Positions 1 through 7,879 of a DNA stretch of 64,000 nucleotides are shown piece by piece (positions within the stretch are counted from its first letter, which is position 1; each line of letters opens with the position of its first letter). Both the position numbers and the translations under genes were made by a program. The notes below the pieces were generated by a model, which saw nothing but the letters and a program-made list of their open reading frames with translations, did no database searches and was not told the DNA's origin. This DNA comes from Lactiplantibacillus nangangensis. GTDB taxonomy: Bacteria; Bacillota; Bacilli; Lactobacillales; Lactobacillaceae. Where the stretch lies: NCBI RefSeq assembly GCF_005405065.1, contig NZ_BJDI01000009.1:88717-152716 (forward strand), given 5' to 3'.

Positions 1-990
1 ACCACACGCCAGCTGATTCCAAGTCCGATAGGCGATACGTGGAAATTTGGCATGCAAAGCTTCCGAGAAAGACGATGACAACCCCACCGCGGTCGTCAAA
101 CAAGTCAACGTTGCCATAATCGCTAAGATAATTTCACCGGGAATACCCAAAAATGCGTTGGCAATTTGTGAAAAAGCTAAGCCACCATCGACTGACAACT
201 TGAAGGCCGTTAAAGAAGTCGCCCCAATCCAGATTAAGCCAAGATAGATCAACGCTTCGAGGGCGATACTCAGCAAACTGGATTTGGCCGCCGTTTTCGC
301 AATTGCAGTTGGGTTATGCTGCCCCAACCCACGAATCGCATTAACGACCACGATGCCGAACAACAACGCGGCTAACGCATCCATCGTATTGTAGCCTTGC
401 AAAAAACCATTCAAGAAAGCCCCAGTCTGATAACTCGCCGTGACCTTCGCCGTATTAGCCTTACCCAATGGTTGAGCAAACGCAAAGCCAAAGATTAACG
501 CTAATAAAATTAGAAAGGCGGGATTCAACAATTTGCCAATTGCGGCCATAATCCCCGAAGGCTGACGCGACGCCCAATAAGTAATGCCAAAGAAGATCAG
601 TGAGTAGCCCGCTAAGAATAATGGCGCTTGACTAGCACTCACATGCCCCGCAATCCCAATTTGAAAAGGTGTCGTGGCAGTCCGTGGCGTTGCAAACAAG
701 GGTCCCAACGTCGCACAAGTCAGAACCATGAACAAGGTTGCATAGCGTTTGCCAATTGGCCGCGCTAAATCATAAATTCCAGTACTGCGGGTGACACTGA
801 TTGCAATAATGCCTAATAATGGCAATAACGTCCCCGTTAACAAAAATCCCAATCCCGCGGTCAACCAATGGGCCCCAGCGAGTTGTCCCAAATGAATCGG
901 AAAGATTAAATTACCCGCGCCAAAGAACATGCCGAATAACATTGAACCAATAATGAGATATTGTTTAAATGATAACTTTTTTGATTGCAT
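1..990 (-). CDS. brnQ: Branched-chain amino acid permease BrnQ (LIVCS family), 3' end outside window
   Basis: Reading leftward from the ATG at 990 gives an open frame to the window edge (330 codons; family members are about 440-450 residues, so the C-terminal quarter is missing). The N-terminus carries the LIVCS hallmark FGMFFGAGNLIFPIHLG followed by successive hydrophobic segments. The family imports leucine, isoleucine and valine by cation symport in the cytoplasmic membrane. AAAAGGAG lies just upstream of the ATG. A T-box leader and a 17-codon ORF precede it, so expression is probably controlled by transcription attenuation. Family assignment is firm; substrate is inferred. Confidence 0.9.
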   Translation of the reverse strand, partial: MQSKKLSFKQYLIIGSMLFGMFFGAGNLIFPIHLGQLAGAHWLTAGLGFLLTGTLLPLLGIIAISVTRSTGIYDLARPIGKRYATLFMVLTCATLGPLFATPRTATTPFQIGIAGHVSASQAPLFLAGYSLIFFGITYWASRQPSGIMAAIGKLLNPAFLILLALIFGFAFAQPLGKANTAKVTASYQTGAFLNGFLQGYNTMDALAALLFGIVVVNAIRGLGQHNPTAIAKTAAKSSLLSIALEALIYLGLIWIGATSLTAFKLSVDGGLAFSQIANAFLGIPGEIILAIMATLTCLTTAVGLSSSFSEALHAKFPRIAYRTWNQLACG

Positions 991-1027
991 AGGCTTTACT
1001 CCTTTTAAAATCCTGAGTGACGATCAA

Positions 1028-1081
1028 TTAAGAACAGCCAAGCACTCGATACAACCCACCATGACTTGCTTTTACACACAT
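1028..1081 (-). CDS. Putative 17-residue leader peptide between T-box and brnQ
   Basis: ATG at 1081 is preceded, with 8 nt spacing, by a strong AGGGAGG ribosome binding site (1090-1096). The frame encodes MCVKASHGGLYRVLGCS and ends at TAA 1028-1030, 37 nt before the brnQ ATG. It lies after the T-box terminator, so it would be translated only in read-through transcripts. Too short for homology calling; the case rests on the ribosome binding site and position. It might couple brnQ translation to an amino acid signal, or be fortuitous. Confidence 0.4.
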   Translation of the reverse strand: MCVKASHGGLYRVLGCS

Positions 1082-1104
1082 GTTGATAACCTCCCTGAAT
1101 AAAC

Positions 1105-1440
1105 AAAAAAGCGTCCTCTGAAAACCCAAAATTGGATTTTCAGAGGACGCTATCGCGCGGTACCACCTCATCTGATAACTTTTCAACAACAGTTATCCAC
1201 TTATCGCGTACGGCTGTGGGTAAGTGAGCTGCTTCATTTTCTGAAACGTGTGTTTGTCGCCAGTGACCTGTGCCCGCTACGCACTAGCACGATAATGGGT
1301 GCCCCCAGCTAATACTGACAATTGTTCGCATTAGCCGTTCACAGGTTACTTTCACAACGTTACCAAGGTCGACTTCCACCAGCCGTCGACTCGCTGAACT
1401 CGGTTAAGTTACTACTCTCCTGATCATCACGATTGTTTCT
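1105..1440 (-). promoter_or_regulatory. T-box riboswitch leader of brnQ
   Basis: On the minus strand the T-box sequence AGGTGGTACCGCG (1156-1168) is followed by an intrinsic terminator (GCGTCCTCTG... arms, 1111-1150, then a T-run). Upstream are a stem I with AGTA loop-E motif, kink-turn-like GATGA/GTGAAC, a distal GGTGG loop motif, and a stem II (GCTAAT/ATTAGC). Such leaders sense uncharged tRNA and allow read-through when the cognate amino acid is scarce. By position after GAA, the specifier triplet appears to be AGU at 1348-1350 (see findings); GUA, one base on, is the alternative register. Confidence 0.93.
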
Positions 1441-1501
1441 CATTTATTTTTAATATTTGCAATCATAAACTCATTATCACGGCTTGTCAACTCGTGTCGC
1501 G

Positions 1502-1532
1502 AAAAAAGTTATCCACCGTGGATAACTTTTTT
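1502..1532. terminator. Bidirectional intrinsic terminator
   Basis: Perfect inverted repeat AAAAAAGTTATCCAC / GTGGATAACTTTTTT around a single C. It lies downstream of the HAD gene ending at 1595 on the minus strand and upstream of the T-box leader. Confidence 0.85.
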
Positions 1533-1594
1533 CGACTTGTCTCACTTAAAATTTTACTTTTCCACAGTCCTGTTGAAAAGTCGTTCGGTTACCC

Positions 1595-2407
1595 TTAGTT
1601 CAAGGCTAATTTTTGAATTGCCGCCGCCAAGCCACCGTCATCATTCGTTCCAGTCACATAACTGGCATGGGCTTTAGCTTCGTCACTCCCGTTCCCCATC
1701 GCAACAGCGGTGCCAGCAAAATCAAACATCGTAATATCATTTTTTTCATCACCGCAAGCCATGACTTCACTCGCATCCAATTTCAGAATTCCCGCTAATT
1801 CGCGTAAGGCGGCTCCTTTATTTACAACTGGGTTCATCACTTCCAAGAAGAGACTAGCAGCCCGCACGACATAACAGTCGGCACCAAAAGTCTTTTCTAC
1901 AAGTGGCTCCAGCTCATCCAGTTGGTCTGCATCGCCGACATAGACGCCCTTGGTGATTTGAAAATCAGCCGGTAAATCGTCGGGGTCGCGAATCAACAAG
2001 CCAGCTTTATTTTCCCAAGCTTGAATGACGGTGACCCAATTGACATTGCGATCTGCGGTGTAAATATTACTATCTTCATCTAGCACGTTAAACGGCAAGT
2101 GATGTTTTTGACCAAACGCTGTCATTTTTCGATACAAGCCATTATCGACTAAATGTTTGGCAATGACTTCACCGGTAACGGCCTCCGTCACCGCGCCATT
2201 ATAAGTAATGACATATTGATCATCACCGGTAATGTTTAGCGCCGTCAAGTATGGTTGCACGCCTGCTAATGGTCGACCACTGCACAAAACGACCTTAATG
2301 CCTTGTGCTAAAGCCTTTTGGGCCGCCTCTCTTGTACTATCCAGGAGTTTCCCCTCGGAATTCAATAACGTATCATCAATATCTAAAGCAATTAATTTAA
2401 TTGACAT
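1595..2407 (-). CDS. Cof-type HAD-IIB family phosphatase
   Basis: Cytosolic phosphatase of the haloacid dehalogenase superfamily, class IIB, probably acting on small phosphorylated metabolites. Motif I is DIDDT near the N-terminus (nucleophile and acid/base Asp), motif II is SGRP, and motif IV GDEKNDITMF lies near residue 220. Length about 270 residues is typical for the family. Two adjacent ATGs (2410, 2407) follow AAAGGAAC; 2407 gives the usual MSIKLIA start. Followed by the palindromic terminator at 1502-1532. Substrate cannot be told from sequence. Confidence 0.88.
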   Translation of the reverse strand: MSIKLIALDIDDTLLNSEGKLLDSTREAAQKALAQGIKVVLCSGRPLAGVQPYLTALNITGDDQYVITYNGAVTEAVTGEVIAKHLVDNGLYRKMTAFGQKHHLPFNVLDEDSNIYTADRNVNWVTVIQAWENKAGLLIRDPDDLPADFQITKGVYVGDADQLDELEPLVEKTFGADCYVVRAASLFLEVMNPVVNKGAALRELAGILKLDASEVMACGDEKNDITMFDFAGTAVAMGNGSDEAKAHASYVTGTNDDGGLAAAIQKLALN

Positions 2408-2588
2408 CATCAACAGTTCCTTTCGATTGCGAATACGGTTACAATTAACCTATGTCAGCTAATACTTAGCTCGACAGTCATTCAGTTTCGCCTTTTGATT
2501 ATGGCTTTAATATAGCATAGTCCGATTGGAACCAAGGTCGATTTTTGAAACCCGCATGACTCATTTTGAACAATTTAGGTGATAACTA

Positions 2589-3461
2589 ATGAAAATCTTA
2601 CATGAAACAGTCCAAACGATTCCACACTTGCCGTTTAAATTTTATGAACATGACCCGACGATGTCGATCAATGTCGCACCCCATTGGCACCAAGGGATTG
2701 AGCTGAACTATCTTGAAGGTGGCGCAACGTTAAAATTCGTTACGGATGGTCAAACGACCGAGTTTCACCCCGGTGATGTTTGGGCTGTCAATCGGCGTGT
2801 CGTCCACAGTGCCACTGGTTCAGATCAAGCTGACTGGACTGAATTTGGGCTCATTATTGACGATGACTTTTTGCAAACACAAGTCCCTTCTAGTGCCAAT
2901 TGGCAGCTCACGTTGACCCAACCGGCAGCTGAGTTCGAAAATCCAAGTGCCGCCGCTGAAATTCGTAATCAACTAATTGCGATTCATGACGGCTTAGCCA
3001 ACGGTGCGACCGACTTGGTCCGACTCGAAGTGCTGAGTCACTTTTACGCCTTGATTGCGCAACTAGGACGCGCTTTCACCGTCCCACTGGCCGCAAACGA
3101 CGTTAATCCTAATCAAAATTTGACCGATACTGTCATGGATTACATCAACCAAGCCTATGCCGAACCAATCAGTGGGACAACACTAGCGGAACGCTTCCAC
3201 GTTTCTTTGACCACGCTGAATCAACAATTTAATACCAATCTACAATTGTCCGTCAATCGCTATCTGCGCCAAGTGCGGCTCTTGAACGCTCGCCGTTTAC
3301 TGCTGGAAACCGACCGCAAGATCGATTACATTGCGACTAGTTGTGGCTTCACCAATCGTAAAACACTCAATCGCAATTTCAAGGCTTGGAAGGGTCTAAC
3401 ACCGACCGAGTATCGACAAGCTTTTTCAAAATATCATAAAATTGATACCAGTTGCCTCTAA
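2589..3461 (+). CDS. AraC-family transcriptional regulator with N-terminal cupin
   Basis: 290 residues. The N-terminal part contains a cupin-like sensor (HWHQGIELNYLEGG ... FHPGDVWAVN, about residues 35-85). The last 100 residues form the double helix-turn-helix of AraC/XylS proteins, with CGFTNRKTLNRNFKAWKGLT as the second recognition motif. The gene is divergent from the HAD gene at 1595 and lies 69 bp upstream of a co-directional operon (HAD phosphatase, MFS transporter, acetyltransferase), the most likely regulatory target. Sugar sensing is inferred from the fold. Confidence 0.9.
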   Translation: MKILHETVQTIPHLPFKFYEHDPTMSINVAPHWHQGIELNYLEGGATLKFVTDGQTTEFHPGDVWAVNRRVVHSATGSDQADWTEFGLIIDDDFLQTQVPSSANWQLTLTQPAAEFENPSAAAEIRNQLIAIHDGLANGATDLVRLEVLSHFYALIAQLGRAFTVPLAANDVNPNQNLTDTVMDYINQAYAEPISGTTLAERFHVSLTTLNQQFNTNLQLSVNRYLRQVRLLNARRLLLETDRKIDYIATSCGFTNRKTLNRNFKAWKGLTPTEYRQAFSKYHKIDTSCL

Positions 3462-3530
3462 AAATGTCCCTTGGCGGTGAAATTCTCATGCTAAGCTAGC
3501 CTCATCAACTTAAACGAGGGAGATTTTAAC

Positions 3531-4322
3531 ATGATTAAACTAATTGCAACCGATATGGATGGCTCATTTTTACGCGATGACATGACTTACGACGAAGCAT
3601 CTTTTAAAACGCTACACGCAGATATGCAACGCTATGGCATTCAATGGGTCGTCGCCAGTGGTAATCAATATTACCAGCTCAAATCCTTCTTCAAGGCTTA
3701 TCCTGACACAATTTACGTGGCGGAAAACGGCGCGTTGATTCGTGACGAAACTCAAATTTACGCCATGCACGCTTTCAAACAAGCGGCAATTGATCAGATT
3801 CTGGCAACCATCACTACTATGCCGGACTTACAGATTCTCGTTTGTGGTGTGAAGAGTGCTTACGCGCTGCGGACAGAAGATCCGGCGCATGTGACGGAGA
3901 TGCGCAAGTATTATCATCATTTGGCAGTGGTCGACGATTTCGCCAGCATCCACGACGATATCTTAAAATTCGCGATTAGTTGCCCCCCTGAAAAAACACT
4001 GGCTATCGTTAACGAACTTCGTGACAAATTGACAGACCTTGGTGAACCAACGAGTAGTGGGCATGGCGATATTGACATTATCCAGCCCGGCCTCAATAAA
4101 GCTGCTGGTCTCAAAGAACTCGGCGACTTACGCCATATTGAGCTCGGTGAAATGTGTGCCTTTGGTGATGGGGGTAACGACCTAGAAATGTTGCGCGAAG
4201 TTGGCCTAGGGGTGGCTATGGCAAATGCCCAACCAGCCGTGACTGCCGCAGCTGACCGGACAACCGACAGTAACCAGAATCAAGGTGTCCTCAACTTCAT
4301 CCGTGACGCACTGGAGGCATAG
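3531..4322 (+). CDS. Cof-type HAD-IIB family phosphatase
   Basis: 263 residues with motif I DMDGSF, motif II ASGNQ and motif IV GDGGNDLEML, the full HAD-IIB set, close to the sugar-phosphatase branch (SupH/YbjI-like). ACGAGGGAG precedes the ATG. The MFS transporter gene begins 4 nt after the stop, so the genes are co-transcribed. The operon of phosphatase, exporter and acetyltransferase suggests handling of excess sugar phosphates by dephosphorylation, acetylation and export; this pathway is an inference from neighbourhood. Confidence 0.87.
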   Translation: MIKLIATDMDGSFLRDDMTYDEASFKTLHADMQRYGIQWVVASGNQYYQLKSFFKAYPDTIYVAENGALIRDETQIYAMHAFKQAAIDQILATITTMPDLQILVCGVKSAYALRTEDPAHVTEMRKYYHHLAVVDDFASIHDDILKFAISCPPEKTLAIVNELRDKLTDLGEPTSSGHGDIDIIQPGLNKAAGLKELGDLRHIELGEMCAFGDGGNDLEMLREVGLGVAMANAQPAVTAAADRTTDSNQNQGVLNFIRDALEA

Positions 4323-4325
4323 CCT

Positions 4326-5495
4326 ATGTCAGCGACTCAACCCGCACAATGGACAACGGTCAGTATTCTCAGTTTGTCCACTGTTAGTGGTATTTCAACC
4401 GTGATCACGGGCCTGATTCCGCAATTGACCAAGCAATTCCCACAAGTCCCGACGACTGTAATCGAGTGGCTCGTGACGATTGCGAATTTGAGTGCGCTGA
4501 TCACGCTACTGATCAATCCCCAACTGACCCAAAAGTTCGGCATCCGACCAGTCGTTATCAGCGGGCTGCTATTGAGTGCGGTGGCGGGCGCTTTCCCGAT
4601 GCTGAGCACTAATTTCACGCTAATTATGCTCAGTCGGGGTATTTTAGGCCTAGGGATCGGCTTATTCTCACCTCACGCCATTAGTCTGATTGCCCACGTC
4701 TATCACGGTGAGCGCCGTGCCCGCTTACTCGGTTATCAAACTGGCCTATCTGCCCTCGGAAATGCCGTCTTGCTGGCACTGGCAGGTTGGTTGGTCGTCA
4801 TTAGTTGGCAAGCGGTTTTCTGGCTCTACCTTGTGTTAGCCTTGATTGCGGTACTCGTATGGCGTTTCGTGCCAGAAACTAATCGTCAAACGACGACCAC
4901 TAAGCTTGGGCATGCTAAGCTACCGCTCTCGCACTGGGGCTTAGCCGGGCTAACCTTTATCACCTACCTGCTCATTTGGGGTGTTCAACTCAAGCTCCCT
5001 AGTTTGTTTGCCGACCGCCATTTTGGCAATGCTAGTAGCTTAAATTGGACACTGGCAGCCATGAACCTCGGTGGGCTAGTGGCCGGCCTGACGTTTGGCC
5101 GGTTGCATAAACGGCTGCATCGCTATACTTTAACGTTAGGTTACGCCGGTGCCGCATTGAGTGTCGCATTACTTTGGGGCACCAATCAGGCCACGATTGC
5201 CATGGGCGCCGCCATTTTCTTCAACTTTATCTACTCCTACACCGGTCCCTACCTCGTTTTCACGAGTAATTCTGGGCTCGCCGATACTCAAATCAACACA
5301 ATGAGTAGTTATTTGACGATTGCAACTATTATCAGTGCCTTCTTTGCGCCACTTGTCTGGAATCTTCTAGGCCAATGGGGACCGGGGGTGCTTACGGATA
5401 ACGTCATGTTGTGGATCACGTTAATTTTAGCGTTAATCGCAGTCGCCTCAGTCTTCAAACCAAGTCGGAAAGGACCCATCCCGCATGGAAAATAA
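4326..5495 (+). CDS. MFS transporter
   Basis: 389 residues with about 12 hydrophobic segments in two halves. The loop after TM4 reads GERRARLLGYQTG, a variant of the MFS motif between TM2-3/4-5. Overall organisation resembles the CynX/NimT-like or sugar-efflux branches. The start codon is 4 nt after the preceding stop with GGAGG inside the upstream gene's end, and the 3' end overlaps the acetyltransferase by 11 nt, so translation is coupled. Substrate unknown; see the HAD gene for the exporter hypothesis. Confidence 0.82.
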   Translation: MSATQPAQWTTVSILSLSTVSGISTVITGLIPQLTKQFPQVPTTVIEWLVTIANLSALITLLINPQLTQKFGIRPVVISGLLLSAVAGAFPMLSTNFTLIMLSRGILGLGIGLFSPHAISLIAHVYHGERRARLLGYQTGLSALGNAVLLALAGWLVVISWQAVFWLYLVLALIAVLVWRFVPETNRQTTTTKLGHAKLPLSHWGLAGLTFITYLLIWGVQLKLPSLFADRHFGNASSLNWTLAAMNLGGLVAGLTFGRLHKRLHRYTLTLGYAGAALSVALLWGTNQATIAMGAAIFFNFIYSYTGPYLVFTSNSGLADTQINTMSSYLTIATIISAFFAPLVWNLLGQWGPGVLTDNVMLWITLILALIAVASVFKPSRKGPIPHGK

Positions 5496-6096
5496 AAAAT
5501 TACACAATGGCGACCTGTACTTGCCAAATGATGCCACCATTGAAAAACAACAATTTCAATATCTAGATCAACTCTACGATTATAATCAGACGCGACCAAC
5601 GGAAATGACTAAGCGCCAAGTCTTGTTAGCCAAAATGTTTGCTGAAATTGGCGCTGACTGCTACATTGAACCACCCTTTCACAGTAACTTCGGTGGGCAT
5701 CACGTTCATTTTGGCAGCCATATTTATGCCAATTTCAACTTAACGCTGGTCGACGATACTCATATTTATGTCGGCAGTCGGACTATGTTTGGCCCCAACG
5801 TCACGGTCGCCACGGCTGGTCATCCGATTTTGCCGGAACTTCGGGCGCAAGGTTACCAATACAATGCCCCCATCCACATTGGGAAAAACTGTTGGTTTGG
5901 TGCGGGCGCGATTGTTTTACCCGGCATCACGATTGGGAATAATGTGGTCGTCGGTGCTGGGAGTATCGTTACGAAAAATTTACCGGACAATGTGGTTGCA
6001 GTCGGTAATCCTTGCCACATCCTGCGACAAGTCAACGCGCATGACCGCGAGTTTTATTTTAAAGACCGTCGCATTAAACCTGAATTATTGTCTTAA
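5485..6096 (+). CDS. Sugar O-acetyltransferase, LacA/Maa/NodL family
   Basis: 203 residues. The N-terminal Mac domain is followed by a left-handed beta-helix of hexapeptide repeats. The catalytic His lies in TAGHPI, and the acetyl-CoA region contains GAGAIVLPGITIGNNVVVGAGS. These cytosolic trimers transfer acetyl from acetyl-CoA to a hydroxyl of maltose, galactosides or related sugars. It overlaps the MFS gene by 11 nt (ATG after AAAGGA), the pairing known for LacA-type detoxification of non-metabolised sugars. A long palindromic terminator follows. Confidence 0.9.
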   Translation: MENKKLHNGDLYLPNDATIEKQQFQYLDQLYDYNQTRPTEMTKRQVLLAKMFAEIGADCYIEPPFHSNFGGHHVHFGSHIYANFNLTLVDDTHIYVGSRTMFGPNVTVATAGHPILPELRAQGYQYNAPIHIGKNCWFGAGAIVLPGITIGNNVVVGAGSIVTKNLPDNVVAVGNPCHILRQVNAHDREFYFKDRRIKPELLS

Positions 6097-6100
6097 CCTA

Positions 6101-6151
6101 AAAAGTGGGACTAGTTATCAACAACGATTGTTGATAACTAGTCCCACTTTT
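6101..6151. terminator. Perfect palindromic terminator, copy 1 of 3
   Basis: A-run, then arm GTGGGACTAGTTATCAACAA, loop CGA, the exact complementary arm and a T-run: a perfect 24-bp-arm inverted repeat. It can terminate both the operon on the left and the convergent gene at 6232. Two imperfect copies bound the duplicated genes at 6971 and 7817. Confidence 0.85.
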
Positions 6152-6231
6152 AAAATAGTCTAAAACCAAGTAATTTGTTTGCGTGACTCCCAATGATATC
6201 GTCCGCTTGCCATGGCTACTTACTAAACCAG

Positions 6232-6942
6232 CTATAACGAGAAGAGATCATCATCCTCATCGATAAGTCGAAGTGTCTGAGTCTCAGTTATACTCTTTTT
6301 GATGGCTACTCTCAACGGCATCTGCATAATCGCCTTATGTTTTTGCTTAAAAGTTTCGGGCGCAACCCACGTATCAGCGTTTCTTTCCTTAATGACACCA
6401 TCGAGTTCTTTCGCTAAATAATAGACTAAGTTATTAAATCCTTTTTGCGTTGCCGTCACCTCATGCACATTTTCTGAATAAATAACCAATATGTTTTTTT
6501 CAGATCTGTCTGGCGCAATATTCAATGGTGCTGCTAGCCATTCTAACGGTACCATATTCCATTCAGGCAAAAAATCAGAATAATCAATCCAAAGTGTTAA
6601 CCAATTCTCATTCCGAAGACTCTCATCAGTACCTATGTGATTAACCCAAAAATCAGACACGGGCACCTGCCAAATAATTTTTGCCAGTTGTTGATAGCCA
6701 ATCGTTAGCTTTTTTCTTTTAACTCTGATTAAAGCTTCCATAATTGCCTCCATCACCCATCTAAAAATTTTGTCTTTTTTAATCACTATTCGAATCTGTC
6801 TTTTATGACTATCAGATTCTGCATCAACACCAAAATCCATCATTTTACCCTGAATCGACTTAATCGTCACTAAACTAGTTGGTCGATTGCCATTATAGAA
6901 TGGTTCACTATTAAGTCCATTATGAAGCTCACTTATACCCAA
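6232..6942 (-). CDS. Hypothetical protein, intact copy of a tandem duplication
   Basis: 236 codons with no recognised family. The protein is soluble-looking, ends in an acidic tail (DEDDDLFSL), and has no signal peptide or membrane segment. The first start-like codon is TTG at 6942 with no clear ribosome binding site; no upstream ATG exists in frame before a stop, while an internal ATG pair occurs near residue 34. The gene may therefore be 5'-truncated or poorly expressed. It is flanked by copies 1 and 2 of the palindrome. The next gene (7101) is a diverged duplicate. Confidence 0.55.
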   Translation of the reverse strand: MGISELHNGLNSEPFYNGNRPTSLVTIKSIQGKMMDFGVDAESDSHKRQIRIVIKKDKIFRWVMEAIMEALIRVKRKKLTIGYQQLAKIIWQVPVSDFWVNHIGTDESLRNENWLTLWIDYSDFLPEWNMVPLEWLAAPLNIAPDRSEKNILVIYSENVHEVTATQKGFNNLVYYLAKELDGVIKERNADTWVAPETFKQKHKAIMQMPLRVAIKKSITETQTLRLIDEDDDLFSL

Positions 6943-6970
6943 AATAACACTGAGATTATTGGCTTAAGCT

Positions 6971-7022
6971 AAAAAGTGAGACTAACTATCAACAACGATT
7001 GTTGATAACCAGTCCCACTTTT
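6971..7022. repeat. Imperfect palindrome, copy 2 of 3
   Basis: Same core TATCAACAACGATTGTTGATA as at 6101, with the left arm diverged (GTGAGACTAAC against the GTCCCAC right arm). It separates the two duplicated genes. It may still fold and terminate minus-strand transcripts weakly. Confidence 0.8.
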
Positions 7023-7100
7023 AAAATAGTCTAAAACCAAGCCATTTGATTTCGTGTATCCCAATAATATCGTCGCTTGCCACAGCTACTTACTAGCCGG

Positions 7101-7788
7101 CTATAACGAGAAGAGATCATCATCCTCAGTAACAGGTTTAAGTGTCTGAGTCTCGGTTATACTCGTTTTAATGGCTGCCCTTAACGGCATCTGCATAATC
7201 GTCTCATGTTCTCGCTTAAATATTTCAGGTACAACCCACATATCAGCGTTCCTTTCCTTAATGACACCATCGAGTTCTTTTGCTAAATAGTAGGCTAAGT
7301 TATTAAATCCTTTTTGGGTTGCCGTCACCTCATGCACATGGTCAGAGTAAACGACCAGTATATCTTTTTCAGATGCGTCTGGAGCAATGCTCAATGGTGC
7401 TGCTAGCCATCTTAACGGTACCATACCCCATTCAGGCAAAAAATCAGAATAATTAAGCCAAATCTTTAACCAACTCTCATTATGAAAACTTTCATCAGTA
7501 CCCATGTGATTAACCCAAAAATCAGACATGGGCACCTGCCAAATGATTTTTGCCAACTGTTGATAGCCAATCGTTAGCTTTTTTCTTTTAACTCTGATTA
7601 AAGCTTTCATAATCGCCGCCATCACCAATCTAAAAATTTTGTCCTTTTGAGTCACTATCAGATTCTGCATCAACACCAAAATCCACCATTTTACCCCGAA
7701 CCGACTTAATCGTCATTAAACTAGTTGGTCGACTGCCATTATAGAATGGTTCACTATTAAGTCCATTCTGAAGTCCACTTATACCCAA
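7101..7788 (-). pseudogene. Frameshifted second copy of the hypothetical gene
   Basis: Homologous along its whole length to 6232-6942. Relative to that copy it lacks 23 nt between two ATAGT direct repeats (around 7655). As a result the N-terminal frame (TTG at 7788) stops at TAG soon after the deletion, while the remainder is open in another frame for 192 codons (7101-7679). Both halves remain similar to the intact copy, so decay is recent. The distal 192-codon frame could still be translated from a non-ATG codon, but no ribosome binding site is visible. Confidence 0.75.
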
Positions 7789-7816
7789 AACGACACCGAA
7801 ATTATTGGCTTAGGCT

Positions 7817-7868
7817 AAAAAGTGAGACTAACTATCAACAACGATTGTTGATAACCAGTCCCACTTTT
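7817..7868. repeat. Imperfect palindrome, copy 3 of 3
   Basis: Practically the same as copy 2, lying 12 nt from the stop of the reductase gene at 7880. It marks the right border of the duplicated module and may terminate the reductase transcript. Confidence 0.8.
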
Positions 7869-7879
7869 AAATCACAAGT

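Larger units (their letters stand above)
6101..7868. repeat. Tandem duplication of a gene-plus-palindrome module
   Basis: Two successive units of about 871 and 846 bp, each made of a palindrome, a short spacer of shared sequence (containing CTAAAACCAAG) and one copy of the hypothetical gene. Unit lengths differ mainly by the 23-nt deletion in the second gene. No transposase or target-site duplication was seen. Confidence 0.8.

Noticed and set aside
6101..7868. An insertion sequence or transposon
   Set aside because: No transposase, no terminal inverted repeats flanking a unit, and no target duplication; tandem duplication explains the pattern.
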